42,985 bases of DNA from Clostridiales bacterium. GTDB taxonomy: Bacteria > Bacillota > Clostridia > Saccharofermentanales > Saccharofermentanaceae. Each line of letters begins with the position of its first letter. The first letter of the stretch is position 1. A program made the translations under genes and the position numbers. The notes below the pieces were generated by a model that was given only the letters and a program-made list of their open reading frames with translations, did no database searches and had not been told where the DNA came from. Positions 1-6,908 of the stretch are shown one piece after another. The stretch is from positions 1 to 42,985 of the forward strand of contig JAFZVE010000024.1 of NCBI GenBank assembly GCA_017617995.1, written 5' to 3'.

Positions 1-118
1 ATCCCTGAAGTGTCTCTTCACTCACATCGACATCGTTCGTTACCGTGGAATAGAATACGACACGGTCTCCAAACGACAGGTTCCGATATGCAGTTATCAC
101 GTCCTTCAGCTCTGACAT
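1..118 (-). CDS. N-terminal fragment of an unidentified, probably SOS-regulated protein
   Basis: Only the first 39 codons are in the window; the gene runs off the left edge. The start ATG at 116-118 has a GAGG Shine-Dalgarno about 7 bases upstream. The visible N-terminus begins MSELKDVITAYRNLSFGDRV and shows no signal peptide, membrane segment or motif that I recognise. It is not the usual N-terminus of LexA, RecA or UvrA. The gene sits behind a perfect sigma-A promoter with a LexA-type box in the spacer, so DNA-damage control is likely. That is an inference from the promoter, not from the protein. Confidence 0.6.
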   Translation of the reverse strand, partial: MSELKDVITAYRNLSFGDRVVFYSTVTNDVDVSEETLQG

Positions 119-147
119 AACCCAGCCTCACTTAATATGTTGCTTGT

Positions 148-176
148 ATTATACAGAACAAACGTTCGACTGTCAA
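148..176 (-). promoter_or_regulatory. Consensus sigma-A promoter of the left-edge gene
   Basis: On the minus strand TTGACA (171-176) is followed after 17 bases by TATAAT (148-153). Both hexamers match the consensus completely. The promoter drives the gene ending at 118 and would be very strong if not repressed. Confidence 0.85.
155..168 (-). promoter_or_regulatory. LexA (SOS) box
   Basis: On the minus strand the spacer between -35 and -10 reads CGAACGTTTGTTCT. This fits the Gram-positive LexA/DinR consensus CGAAC-N4-GTTC with a GAAC/GTTC dyad. Its place between -35 and -10 is typical for repression. It is the only such box I noticed in the window. Confidence 0.7.
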
Positions 177-225
177 CTACAGAATTGAAATAAGCCACTC
201 TTTTTATCAGCAAGCTGTTCCATTC

Positions 226-1413
226 TTATCTCTCACCGTCGAGGATCTCTTTAGCCCGCCGGATCACCGGAAGTTCCCGTGCGGCTACCAATCTTCCGAT
301 CGGCGTCTCTTTTCGCTTCTCGTACTCACTGACCACTTCGTCATAAGTAAGTTTCAGTGTGGATAGATGGAACTCCTCGATCTCATCCGGCATCAGGTGC
401 TTCTCCCCGAAAGATCTGACCTTACAGAGGAAGTAATTACTGAGATTATGCCGGTGGATCACGTTATAGTAGTCACTGACAAGTCCGATCTTACAGATGA
501 TCTCGACATCTGCACCCAGTTCTTCTGACAGTTCCCGAAGGATCGCCGTCCTCAGGTCTTCTCCTGCTTCCACACCGCCTCCGGGCGTCTCGATCATGGT
601 CGCCTTACCGAAGAGGTCATCACGTACGGCACGAATAAAATAGAAATATCCGTCGTCATCAAAGACGATCGCACGCGCGATCCTTCTGTCATGATCGATA
701 TACTCGAGCGGCCATTCGGTATCCTTCCGTTCATACCGGATCTCAGGCCGCATCTTCTGACGGTTCCCGTTTTCAAAGACATAGTACGGACGGTCTCCGA
801 TAATCTGAACCTCTTCCCCATCCAAAAATAACGTATCTTCCTCCGGGAGTGCAATCACCTTCTCATGTTCGATCGAGTATCTCGCGAGGAACTCCGTGAC
901 ACGCTCATGTTTCTCTTCGGTTTCTGCATTGGTATAGTGCGCGCCCAATGACACGCCGCGCAGCACGTCAAAGCCTGATGTATCCGTAAGGCCCACATGG
1001 TTCGGATCCGACGACGTCATGATGTCCTTCCCGAAGATGATCTCGCCCGCTGAACCTCCGAACACGATACCATCGCCCCGAATATATTCCGCGATCCTTG
1101 CAAAGGCACCGCTCCTCTTTAGTCCGTCCAGAAGAGAAAAGGTATTCCCGCCGCCGACAAATATCGCGCAGTATTGAGAGAAATCCTTCTCCAGGATTTC
1201 TTCATAGGAGCGCACCATGTCGATAGAAGGAAACCGGATTGCGGCCAGTTCGTTTTTTATCCACGCATAGCACTCGTCAAGCGAATGTTCCTCCTCCGGC
1301 ATCGCCAGCGGAATATAAAGAAGCGGTTTTTCGTGGTCGATCACCGCATCAAATACCTGATAAATCGCTTCCGTCTGCTTCCCGTAACCGCCGCCACATA
1401 AAAACAATTTCAT
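226..1413 (-). CDS. Peptidase S51-like domain fused to a Nudix hydrolase domain
   Basis: The N-terminal half (about residues 1-215) is a class I glutamine-amidotransferase-like fold of the S51 family (dipeptidase E/cyanophycinase). It has a GGG-N turn near residue 88, the nucleophile elbow GGSAG with Ser about 121, and a His in GAHYTN about 159. The C-terminal half (about 240-370) is a Nudix domain with a complete box, G-x5-E-x7-RELSEELG, at about 279-301. I chose the third Met as start because GAGG lies 7 bases upstream of it, whereas it nearly touches the upstream ATG at 1417-1419. It is the last gene of the MFS-GNAT operon, 18 bp after the GNAT stop. Cytoplasmic. The substrates of the two domains cannot be told from sequence; hydrolysis of a modified nucleotide or peptide conjugate is possible. 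Confidence 0.85.
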   Translation of the reverse strand: MKLFLCGGGYGKQTEAIYQVFDAVIDHEKPLLYIPLAMPEEEHSLDECYAWIKNELAAIRFPSIDMVRSYEEILEKDFSQYCAIFVGGGNTFSLLDGLKRSGAFARIAEYIRGDGIVFGGSAGEIIFGKDIMTSSDPNHVGLTDTSGFDVLRGVSLGAHYTNAETEEKHERVTEFLARYSIEHEKVIALPEEDTLFLDGEEVQIIGDRPYYVFENGNRQKMRPEIRYERKDTEWPLEYIDHDRRIARAIVFDDDGYFYFIRAVRDDLFGKATMIETPGGGVEAGEDLRTAILRELSEELGADVEIICKIGLVSDYYNVIHRHNLSNYFLCKVRSFGEKHLMPDEIEEFHLSTLKLTYDEVVSEYEKRKETPIGRLVAARELPVIRRAKEILDGER

Positions 1414-1431
1414 GATCATTCCTCAACTTTC

Positions 1432-1995
1432 TTATTCGATTATACCGATATTCTTCTCAAACATGCTCTTCGGCAGGATCGCCCGATAGATCGCACGGTA
1501 TCCTTCCGCAATCTCGTTCTCGTTATGTAACGTCTTTACCGGGTACTCCAGAAGGAGAAAACCTACTCCGAACGTGACGACACGTACATGGGTATTCACG
1601 CATCCGGCATTTTGGTAGAACCTCAGTCTTCTTTCGCGTTCCGTTCTCTCTTCTTCCGTAGAGGCAGCTTCCGGATCTTCGATCTCGATGATCGTCAGCT
1701 CCGCCCGGCTGTATCTGACCGCTTCCTGAATAAATGCAGTACCGATGCCCTCGCTTCGCTTATCCGGGACGACCGCAAAATAATCCAGCAGACTGGCATC
1801 CCCAACCAAAACGAAGAAGGCATAGGCAAGAAACGAACCATCTACGTCCCACGCGCCGATACAGAGGTACCGGCCTTCGCGGATCGAATCTTCGATCCGC
1901 GAAAGCGGCTTTCGCTCGTCAGATGGAAAATCCCGGCAGATGTGTTTTCGATACACCTTTCGCACTTCGTCGATTGTCAGTTCTCTGGTCTGCAT
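1432..1995 (-). CDS. GNAT-family N-acetyltransferase
   Basis: This 187-residue protein has the acetyl-CoA-binding core of the GNAT fold. The beta4-alpha3 signature is DYFAVVPDKRSEGIGTAF around residues 71-88, with the pyrophosphate loop R80-x-x-G83-x-G85. The C-terminal YQNAGC segment is the usual helix-beta6 turn. The acceptor is unknown. It starts 15 bp after the MFS stop and is followed after 18 bp by the S51-Nudix gene, so it is probably co-transcribed with a pump and a hydrolase. That context suits self-protection or drug modification, but the family also acetylates proteins and metabolites. Confidence 0.8.
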   Translation of the reverse strand: MQTRELTIDEVRKVYRKHICRDFPSDERKPLSRIEDSIREGRYLCIGAWDVDGSFLAYAFFVLVGDASLLDYFAVVPDKRSEGIGTAFIQEAVRYSRAELTIIEIEDPEAASTEEERTERERRLRFYQNAGCVNTHVRVVTFGVGFLLLEYPVKTLHNENEIAEGYRAIYRAILPKSMFEKNIGIIE

Positions 1996-2010
1996 AGTAC
2001 CTCTTGTCTG

Positions 2011-3294
2011 TTATTGATCACTATAATGATACCGCTTTAACCGCTTCGCGAAAACCAGGCAGTGCACGGTTCCCGCGACACCGAGGATAAACATCATGAG
2101 CGCGGCGCCCGAGCCCTTTCCCTGCCCGAAAAGCACTGTCAGCACTTCCGATCCTGCGCGATCTGCCATGAACGGTTCACACACATGGTCGACCATGAGA
2201 CCTCCGAGGAAGAGTCCGATCGGGATCGTGAAGAACTGGAAGGTATTCCGGCACGCATAGACCCGTCCCTGCAGCTCCACGGGAATAGAGGTGCGAAGGA
2301 TGACGTCGAGGTTCGCACTCATGATCGGAACGAGTACCCATCCGATCACCTGTCCGATACACCACAGTACCGGTTCTCTTGTGAAAGCCAGGATGAAGTT
2401 CTCGGTCCCGAGTGAGATCAGCATCGTTATGAAAACCATTCGGACCCGGTCCTTCGGCTTTGGCATGGCCGATACCAGAAGGCTTCCGATCACCATCGCG
2501 ATACCGGAAAATGCAGTTACGATACCGAGCACGGCATCCCCGCCTTTCGGATTCGGGATCACATAGGCAGGAAGCGTCGCATCGAAAGCAGACGCGATCA
2601 GGTTCACGCCGGACATGAAGATGATGAGTGAAAACACCATCGGTGTCGCACGAAGGAAAGAAAGCCCCTCCTTTGCAAGTTCGATCGTACTTTCTTTCTT
2701 CTCAACAGTTTTTTCGGGGATCCGGACAAAACCGGCCAGTGCCACGAATGCCGTGACAAAAGTCAGAAGGTCTACGGTGAACACCATATTCATGCCGAGA
2801 AGTTTGTAAATTGCGGTCGCGATCAGCGGATGCAGGATCTGGTTGAGCGATCTCGAAAGAGACGAGAGCCCACTGATCTTCTGGTACGATTCCTTCGGCA
2901 CGATCAAGGTCATCGTGACCTCCGAAGCCGGCTGCTGCACCGTATTCATCAGGCCCGAAATCGCATTGACCGCATACAGATGCCATACCGCAAGTGTATC
3001 TGTCCGATAGAGCAGAAACACCACCACGGTCGACAGTGCCGCCAGTGTATCGCACACCAGCATCGTGATCTTCTTGTTAAAGCGATCGGAAAGAGCACCG
3101 GCAAAGATGCTCATGATCACGTACGGCGCATAGGTACAGATCCGAAGGGCCGCCGTACTCAGCGCTGATCCGGTCTGATCGTAGAGCCACAGCGTCAGCG
3201 CGAAGGCCGTGATACTGCTTCCCAGCTGCGAAAGGCTCTGCGTACTCCACAGGATATAGAAATCCCGGAGTTTATTCTCTATTTTGTTTTTCAT
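2011..3294 (-). CDS. MFS efflux transporter, macrolide-efflux (Mef)-like
   Basis: The 427-residue protein has about 12 hydrophobic segments. The N-terminal pattern (FYILWSTQSLSQLGSSI, then the loop GALSDRFNKK at about 65-75, equivalent to MFS motif A) is that of the MFS_3/MefA-type drug exporters. It should act in the cytoplasmic membrane as a proton-driven exporter; the substrate cannot be read from sequence. ATG at 3292-3294 follows AAAGGAG after 8 bases. The leader in front of it contains two short ORFs and a hairpin that can cover this Shine-Dalgarno. It heads an operon with a GNAT and an S51-Nudix gene. Confidence 0.85.
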   Translation of the reverse strand: MKNKIENKLRDFYILWSTQSLSQLGSSITAFALTLWLYDQTGSALSTAALRICTYAPYVIMSIFAGALSDRFNKKITMLVCDTLAALSTVVVFLLYRTDTLAVWHLYAVNAISGLMNTVQQPASEVTMTLIVPKESYQKISGLSSLSRSLNQILHPLIATAIYKLLGMNMVFTVDLLTFVTAFVALAGFVRIPEKTVEKKESTIELAKEGLSFLRATPMVFSLIIFMSGVNLIASAFDATLPAYVIPNPKGGDAVLGIVTAFSGIAMVIGSLLVSAMPKPKDRVRMVFITMLISLGTENFILAFTREPVLWCIGQVIGWVLVPIMSANLDVILRTSIPVELQGRVYACRNTFQFFTIPIGLFLGGLMVDHVCEPFMADRAGSEVLTVLFGQGKGSGAALMMFILGVAGTVHCLVFAKRLKRYHYSDQ

Positions 3295-3296
3295 TT

Positions 3297-3332
3297 CTTT
3301 GCTCCTTTAAGATAGATTTCTTAGAAGCAAAG
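3297..3332 (-). promoter_or_regulatory. Shine-Dalgarno-sequestering hairpin upstream of the MFS gene
   Basis: On the minus strand CTTTGCTTC (3324-3332) can pair with GGAGCAAAG (3297-3305) over nine positions with one G-U pair. This buries the GGAG of the pump's ribosome binding site. A competing stem GATTTC/GAAATC (3338-3343 with 3315-3320) overlaps the loop side. Such an arrangement is the hallmark of translational attenuators. Confidence 0.5.
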
Positions 3333-3344
3333 CTTGAGGAAATC

Positions 3345-3377
3345 TTATCCTCCACACAGTCTCCTCAGGCTCTGCAT
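3345..3377 (-). CDS. Possible 10-residue leader peptide (second leader ORF)
   Basis: ATG at 3375-3377 opens MQSLRRLCGG and stops with TAA at 3345-3347, just before the hairpin that hides the MFS ribosome binding site. The LRRL core recalls the arginine-rich RLR-type stalling peptides known from macrolide-resistance leaders, but the match is short and may be chance. No convincing Shine-Dalgarno precedes it, so it may be read only by reinitiation after the first leader ORF. Confidence 0.25.
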   Translation of the reverse strand: MQSLRRLCGG

Positions 3378-3403
3378 GGAGCTTCTGCAATGCAAAGTAT
3401 CAT
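3365..3403 (-). CDS. Possible 12-residue leader peptide (first leader ORF)
   Basis: ATG at 3401-3403 is preceded by GGAAAGGA with 9 bases of spacing, a usable ribosome binding site, and opens MILCIAEAPCRA. It stops at 3365-3367 and overlaps the second leader ORF. It lies inside the transcript predicted from the promoter at 3437-3465. I have no homologue in mind; the argument is position plus Shine-Dalgarno. Confidence 0.3.
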   Translation of the reverse strand: MILCIAEAPCRA

Positions 3404-3421
3404 GGTCGTGATTCCTTTCCC

Positions 3422-4054
3422 TTATTTCGTCACTTCATTATCAATTTCATTTCGGTACTTTACAAGTAGACCGTTAGTATACACTTTCTCCTGATCCGAC
3501 TCCCTTACGATCTTCCAGAGTTTCGCAGCGGCCTTCATTCTTTCCGGAAATATATCCGTTTCAGGATCTGCGCAGAAATCCTTCACGAACTTGTTCCACT
3601 GCAGTGCCGATTTATCGTAGGTCGCATACGTCTTCTTTCCGTAGTAGATGTCCAGAAGATCCCCCAGTGTGAAGGACTCGTCACCGTTTTCTTTCACGGC
3701 TTTTGCCGTCGCCACCATATCTACATTGAACTTGAATCTGGACACACCTGTCTGCTTCTCGAAGAACTCCCGGAATCTCGGTCCGAAGGTAAATCCGCAC
3801 TCGATCAGCCCCGTCTCGAGAGTCAGTTCTTTTGGCGCGGTATTCTTCGCGCCACGCTTCCGCACAGCCGGCTTTTTCTCCGGCAGGATCTTTTCACCGC
3901 TAAAGTACGCTTCGATGATCTTATAAAGCTCGATCTTCCCGCTCGGTGCCTTCAGGCCATGCGACTTACAGATTCGGATCAATTCTTCTCTGTACCAGTA
4001 GTACTTCGAAAACTCTGAGAAATCCTTGATGCTGTCAAAATCCGGTCGTTCCAT
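3422..4054 (-). CDS. SAP-like / DUF6434 domain protein
   Basis: The 210-residue protein has an N-terminal SAP-like helix-extended loop-helix (about residues 20-55, around ELIRICKSHGLKAPSGK). A basic Lys/Arg-rich linker (about 62-75, KKPAVRKRGAKN) follows, and then a domain resembling DUF6434 (about 80-205) with FREFFEKQTG and the pattern TYDKSALQWNKF. SAP modules often bind DNA or RNA; the function of DUF6434 is not known. I start at the inner ATG (4052-4054), which has AGGGGA 4-5 bases upstream. The longer form from 4087 would overlap the HD gene. It is the last gene of an operon with the HD and methyltransferase genes. Confidence 0.75.
   Translation of the reverse strand: MERPDFDSIKDFSEFSKYYWYREELIRICKSHGLKAPSGKIELYKIIEAYFSGEKILPEKKPAVRKRGAKNTAPKELTLETGLIECGFTFGPRFREFFEKQTGVSRFKFNVDMVATAKAVKENGDESFTLGDLLDIYYGKKTYATYDKSALQWNKFVKDFCADPETDIFPERMKAAAKLWKIVRESDQEKVYTNGLLVKYRNEIDNEVTK
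3437..3465 (-). promoter_or_regulatory. Probable promoter of the MFS operon
   Basis: On the minus strand TTGTAA (3460-3465) and GATAAT (3437-3442) are separated by 17 bases. The promoter lies inside the 3' end of the DUF6434 gene and would give a leader of about 135 bases containing both tiny ORFs and the hairpin. Confidence 0.5.
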
Positions 4055-4065
4055 CGCTATCCCCT

Positions 4066-4689
4066 TCACTTCACCGGTGGCTGCCACGGCTTCGGTGTCA
4101 GAAGCGTGGTCTTACCGATATCCGGAAGTACGTCATAAATCGAGCATCCCATTCTTTCTTCCAGTTCTTCCTTGATCGCAAAGGCCACTTCCCAGCCCTT
4201 GATATATCCTTCCATTATCCCGTATCTGCGGGTCACATCCACGAACCGCTTCTCAAGAATCACGAAACCATAGTCCACTGCAAGCGCATCGCAAAGCTGG
4301 ATCAGTTTATCGTAATCGTCCGCTTCTATCGAAGACACATATTCCTTGATTTTCTGCTCGTGCTCGGTCTTTGGTTCGTAGTTGAATTCATCCTTCATAA
4401 GAAGATACGAATGTGTCATACAGATACGGGCCACTTCGTCCCAGTCCTTCTTCATGCAGTACTCATATCCGGCATAAACATGCGTCGGGATATCGACGAT
4501 TCCGACACGCCGTCCGATGTCATGGAGAATACCGACAATATAGGCTTTCTCCGCATTCATTCCTTCGATCTTTTCTGCGATATTCAGCGCCGCAAGCCCT
4601 GTATTTAGGGAATGCTTCACCCACGGGCCCGGGTTCATCTCCCCCGCGATCCTAAGTTCTTCAAGTGCTTCTTCTTTCGTTGGTAACAC
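4066..4689 (-). CDS. HD-domain phosphohydrolase-like protein
   Basis: This is a 207-residue HD protein with the metal-binding residues His26 (WVKHSLNTG), the His56-Asp57 pair in GILHDIGRR, and a later Asp in LCDALAVDYG about 128. Enzymes of this type hydrolyse phosphate esters of nucleotides; the substrate is not predictable. It starts with GTG (4687-4689) behind AAGGAAGAG. It lies 18 bp after the methyltransferase stop and 11 bp before the DUF6434 start, so the three are probably one transcript. The C-terminus ends KPWQPPVK, beyond the HD fold. Confidence 0.8.
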   Translation of the reverse strand: MLPTKEEALEELRIAGEMNPGPWVKHSLNTGLAALNIAEKIEGMNAEKAYIVGILHDIGRRVGIVDIPTHVYAGYEYCMKKDWDEVARICMTHSYLLMKDEFNYEPKTEHEQKIKEYVSSIEADDYDKLIQLCDALAVDYGFVILEKRFVDVTRRYGIMEGYIKGWEVAFAIKEELEERMGCSIYDVLPDIGKTTLLTPKPWQPPVK

Positions 4690-4707
4690 GTTCTCTTCCT
4701 TTTACTT

Positions 4708-5316
4708 TCAGAACAGAGTACTCTTTTCAGCTACGCAGAGGACATTGACCCAGCGCTCACCGGCTCTCTCCGGACGCTGATCGTCCGATACCCAGACGTT
4801 CTTCAGGAGGAATCCGCCTACACCTTCGAAAAGAGCACGAACCGAATCTTCCGTGAAATCCGAGAAGAGACGTCCGTCATCCTTGACTCTTTCCTCATCG
4901 CCGTACTTGAAGGAAGCATACAGAACACCGCCCTCTTTCAGAGCCTTATGGACCAGGCGGAGGATGTCTGGAAGCTCAGCCTTATGTACGTGTAAAAGAG
5001 AGGCACATGCCCATACACCGTCGAAAACATCCGAGTAATCCAGTTCTTCAAAAAGGAGCTGTCTGGCCTGACAGCCGGAGATATTCCATGTGTGGTCAAC
5101 CATTTCCGCACAGCCGTCTACTGCTGTTACCTGATATCCGGACTTCATGAAGTGGACGGTCGCACTACCGGCACCACACCCGAGATCCAGGATCTTTCCG
5201 CCGGAAGGAACCAGCTCGAGGAAAGCACGATAATGTTCTGTCATATCGACGTTTTCCGTATTCCCGATAAAGCTCTCCGCATTCTCCTGATACCAATCCA
5301 ATGTCTCGTTTTTCAT
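4708..5316 (-). CDS. Class I SAM-dependent methyltransferase
   Basis: The 202-residue protein has motif I DLGCGAG at residues 44-50, the acidic residue ending beta2 (VTAVDG, Asp67), and the post-motif FDGVWACASLLHV segment. This matches the Methyltransf_11/25 group that alkylates small molecules. The acceptor is unknown. The start ATG lies behind an AGGAGG site 8 bases away. It is the first gene of a three-gene operon with the HD and DUF6434 genes, behind an extended -10 promoter at 5349. Confidence 0.85.
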   Translation of the reverse strand: MKNETLDWYQENAESFIGNTENVDMTEHYRAFLELVPSGGKILDLGCGAGSATVHFMKSGYQVTAVDGCAEMVDHTWNISGCQARQLLFEELDYSDVFDGVWACASLLHVHKAELPDILRLVHKALKEGGVLYASFKYGDEERVKDDGRLFSDFTEDSVRALFEGVGGFLLKNVWVSDDQRPERAGERWVNVLCVAEKSTLF

Positions 5317-5348
5317 CGTTCATTCCTCCTATCGCATCATCTGATTTC

Positions 5349-5354
5349 AGTATA
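5349..5354 (-). promoter_or_regulatory. Extended -10 promoter of the methyltransferase operon
   Basis: On the minus strand TGC-TATACT gives an extended -10 (TATACT at 5349-5354). No good -35 is seen 17 bases upstream. It lies in the 49-bp gap between the DUF4143 ATPase stop and the methyltransferase start. Confidence 0.5.
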
Positions 5355-5365
5355 GCACACTCCGC

Positions 5366-6757
5366 TCACATCGAGCCCAGAATAAATTTGTTGCGGGTAT
5401 CTTCTGACTCACTTGATATCTTGAGCAAAAACTCCATGGCATAAAGAGGAAATGTGACAAATCCTTCTCCCTCACCCACATTTGTGTCTGCTAGTTTTAT
5501 CGCCGGATGTTCCCCATATTTCTTCGGATTCTTAAGCACATATTTCATACTCGTGGCTCGATTGTTAGTTGATTTGCACTCGAGAATAGTGGTGTCTCCA
5601 TTGAGCTGGAAAATAAAGTCCAATTCCGGAGATCCGCTCGGCGCGTGAAAATAGTAGAGTTTTCTGTCTGACGATACAAAAGTACTCGCAACCATGTTCT
5701 CTGCGACCGCGCCCTTATATGCACTCATATCTCCTCTCAAAACATGAGCCGCTGTCCCCTCTTCCAACATCGACATCAGCAGTCCTGTATCACAAACATA
5801 CACTTTAAACTCATCATGGATCATATTCCCTTCGAGAGGTGAAGAGATTTCTCTTATATTATTCGCCTTGCATACTAGACCGACATCAAGCAGATACTGC
5901 AATCCGTCTGCTTTTTCCGGAGATTTTCCCTTCACATCCACCAGACTATATTGAAATTTCTTATATTCCTTCGCCAATTGAGATGGTATCGAGTCCAGAC
6001 ACGCCTCCGCACGAAGTTTCAAAACCTCGTTGATCCTGTTTTCACCATTAGCAGCTATATATCTCCCAAAATCATCTCGGACCGAAGCGAGAATTCTCCT
6101 TTGTACTTGTCGGATCTGATTCAGATCATGGCTCTCAATAAAGCAGTTTACTGCTTCTGGCATGCCTCCTACGATCAGATAGAGCAGATAATGCTTTCGA
6201 AGACTCTCATGGAGAGCACTCGGAACTGGTTTTCGCGCAGACAAAGATTGCTCCACACGATTCATAACCTCCGGACTCACACCCACATTTTCTAAAAACT
6301 CAAAAAACGAAAGCTGATGCATGGTATATCTTTCCTCATACCCGACTGGGATCCCACGCTTATATACATTTCTAAAGCCTTTCACGCCAAGAAAACTACC
6401 TGTTGCAATCACATCATATCTTCCATCCATATCCCAGTATTTCAGAGAGCTTCTCGCATTGGGGCAATCCTGGATCTCATCCATCACCACAAGCGTTTCT
6501 CCGGGAATAAAACGAGCTGTCGTATCCAGTGCCGTAATGGAAAGAACCATGTCATCTACGTCAAAATCATTTTCAAAAACCTGGTGCATAGTCTTATTCT
6601 TCCGAAGATCAATATAGACGACACTTTTGTAGTTTGTCTTTCCAAACTCCATAACAGAAAAAGTCTTCCCTATCTGTCTTAGGCCTTCAACAATAAGTGG
6701 GTGATGCTTACGTTGTTTCCATGACAGCAAATCATTTGCAACCTTTCTATTCAGCAC
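5366..6757 (-). CDS. AAA-type ATPase with C-terminal DUF4143
   Basis: The 463-residue protein has a Walker A motif GLRQIGKT (residues 25-32) and Walker B LVVMDE (89-94). Its C-terminal DUF4143 region ends in a PD-(D/E)xK nuclease-like core (SPELDFIFQ then ILECKS, about 375-395). The GTG start at 6755-6757 follows AGGAGG after 7 bases. These ATPases are very common as scattered accessory genes in gut Bacillota and have no settled function. Codon use is visibly more A/T-rich than in the neighbours, and four phased repeats lie directly upstream, so it looks acquired. It has its own promoter inside the last repeat. Confidence 0.85.
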   Translation of the reverse strand: MLNRKVANDLLSWKQRKHHPLIVEGLRQIGKTFSVMEFGKTNYKSVVYIDLRKNKTMHQVFENDFDVDDMVLSITALDTTARFIPGETLVVMDEIQDCPNARSSLKYWDMDGRYDVIATGSFLGVKGFRNVYKRGIPVGYEERYTMHQLSFFEFLENVGVSPEVMNRVEQSLSARKPVPSALHESLRKHYLLYLIVGGMPEAVNCFIESHDLNQIRQVQRRILASVRDDFGRYIAANGENRINEVLKLRAEACLDSIPSQLAKEYKKFQYSLVDVKGKSPEKADGLQYLLDVGLVCKANNIREISSPLEGNMIHDEFKVYVCDTGLLMSMLEEGTAAHVLRGDMSAYKGAVAENMVASTFVSSDRKLYYFHAPSGSPELDFIFQLNGDTTILECKSTNNRATSMKYVLKNPKKYGEHPAIKLADTNVGEGEGFVTFPLYAMEFLLKISSESEDTRNKFILGSM

Positions 6758-6780
6758 GGTTTCACCTCCTATTTATGGTA

Positions 6781-6808
6781 ATTATATCACAACACAGACA
6801 TTTTTCAA
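6781..6808 (-). promoter_or_regulatory. Promoter of the DUF4143 ATPase gene
   Basis: On the minus strand TTGAAA (6803-6808), a 16-base spacer, and TATAAT (6781-6786) with an upstream TG give a strong promoter. Its -35 is part of the innermost of the four repeats at 6799-6908. Confidence 0.65.
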
Positions 6809-6908
6809 AGGATTTAACCTTAGTGTTTAGTCATTTTTAAGAGGTTAGAATTTTGACATGGTCATTTCCAAAAGGATTCCATCGCGCAGTTCAGGCATTT
6901 TTCAAAGG
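6799..6908 (-). repeat. Four imperfect 13-base repeats at about 32-bp spacing
   Basis: Minus-strand units are CCTTTGAAAAATG (6896-6908), CCTTTTGGAAATG (6863-6875), CCTCTTAAAAATG (6832-6844) and CCTTTGAAAAATG (6799-6811). Starts are 33, 31 and 33 bases apart, about three helical turns. The outermost unit overlaps the stop codon of the methyltransferase gene at 6902. The pattern resembles multiple transposase-binding repeats at an insertion-sequence end, but I see no transposase. Confidence 0.6.

Noticed and set aside
5366..6757. The DUF4143 ATPase as a transposase or defence nuclease
   Set aside because: It has ATPase and nuclease-like features but no DDE or recombinase motif, no known defence neighbours, and such genes are scattered without a proven role.
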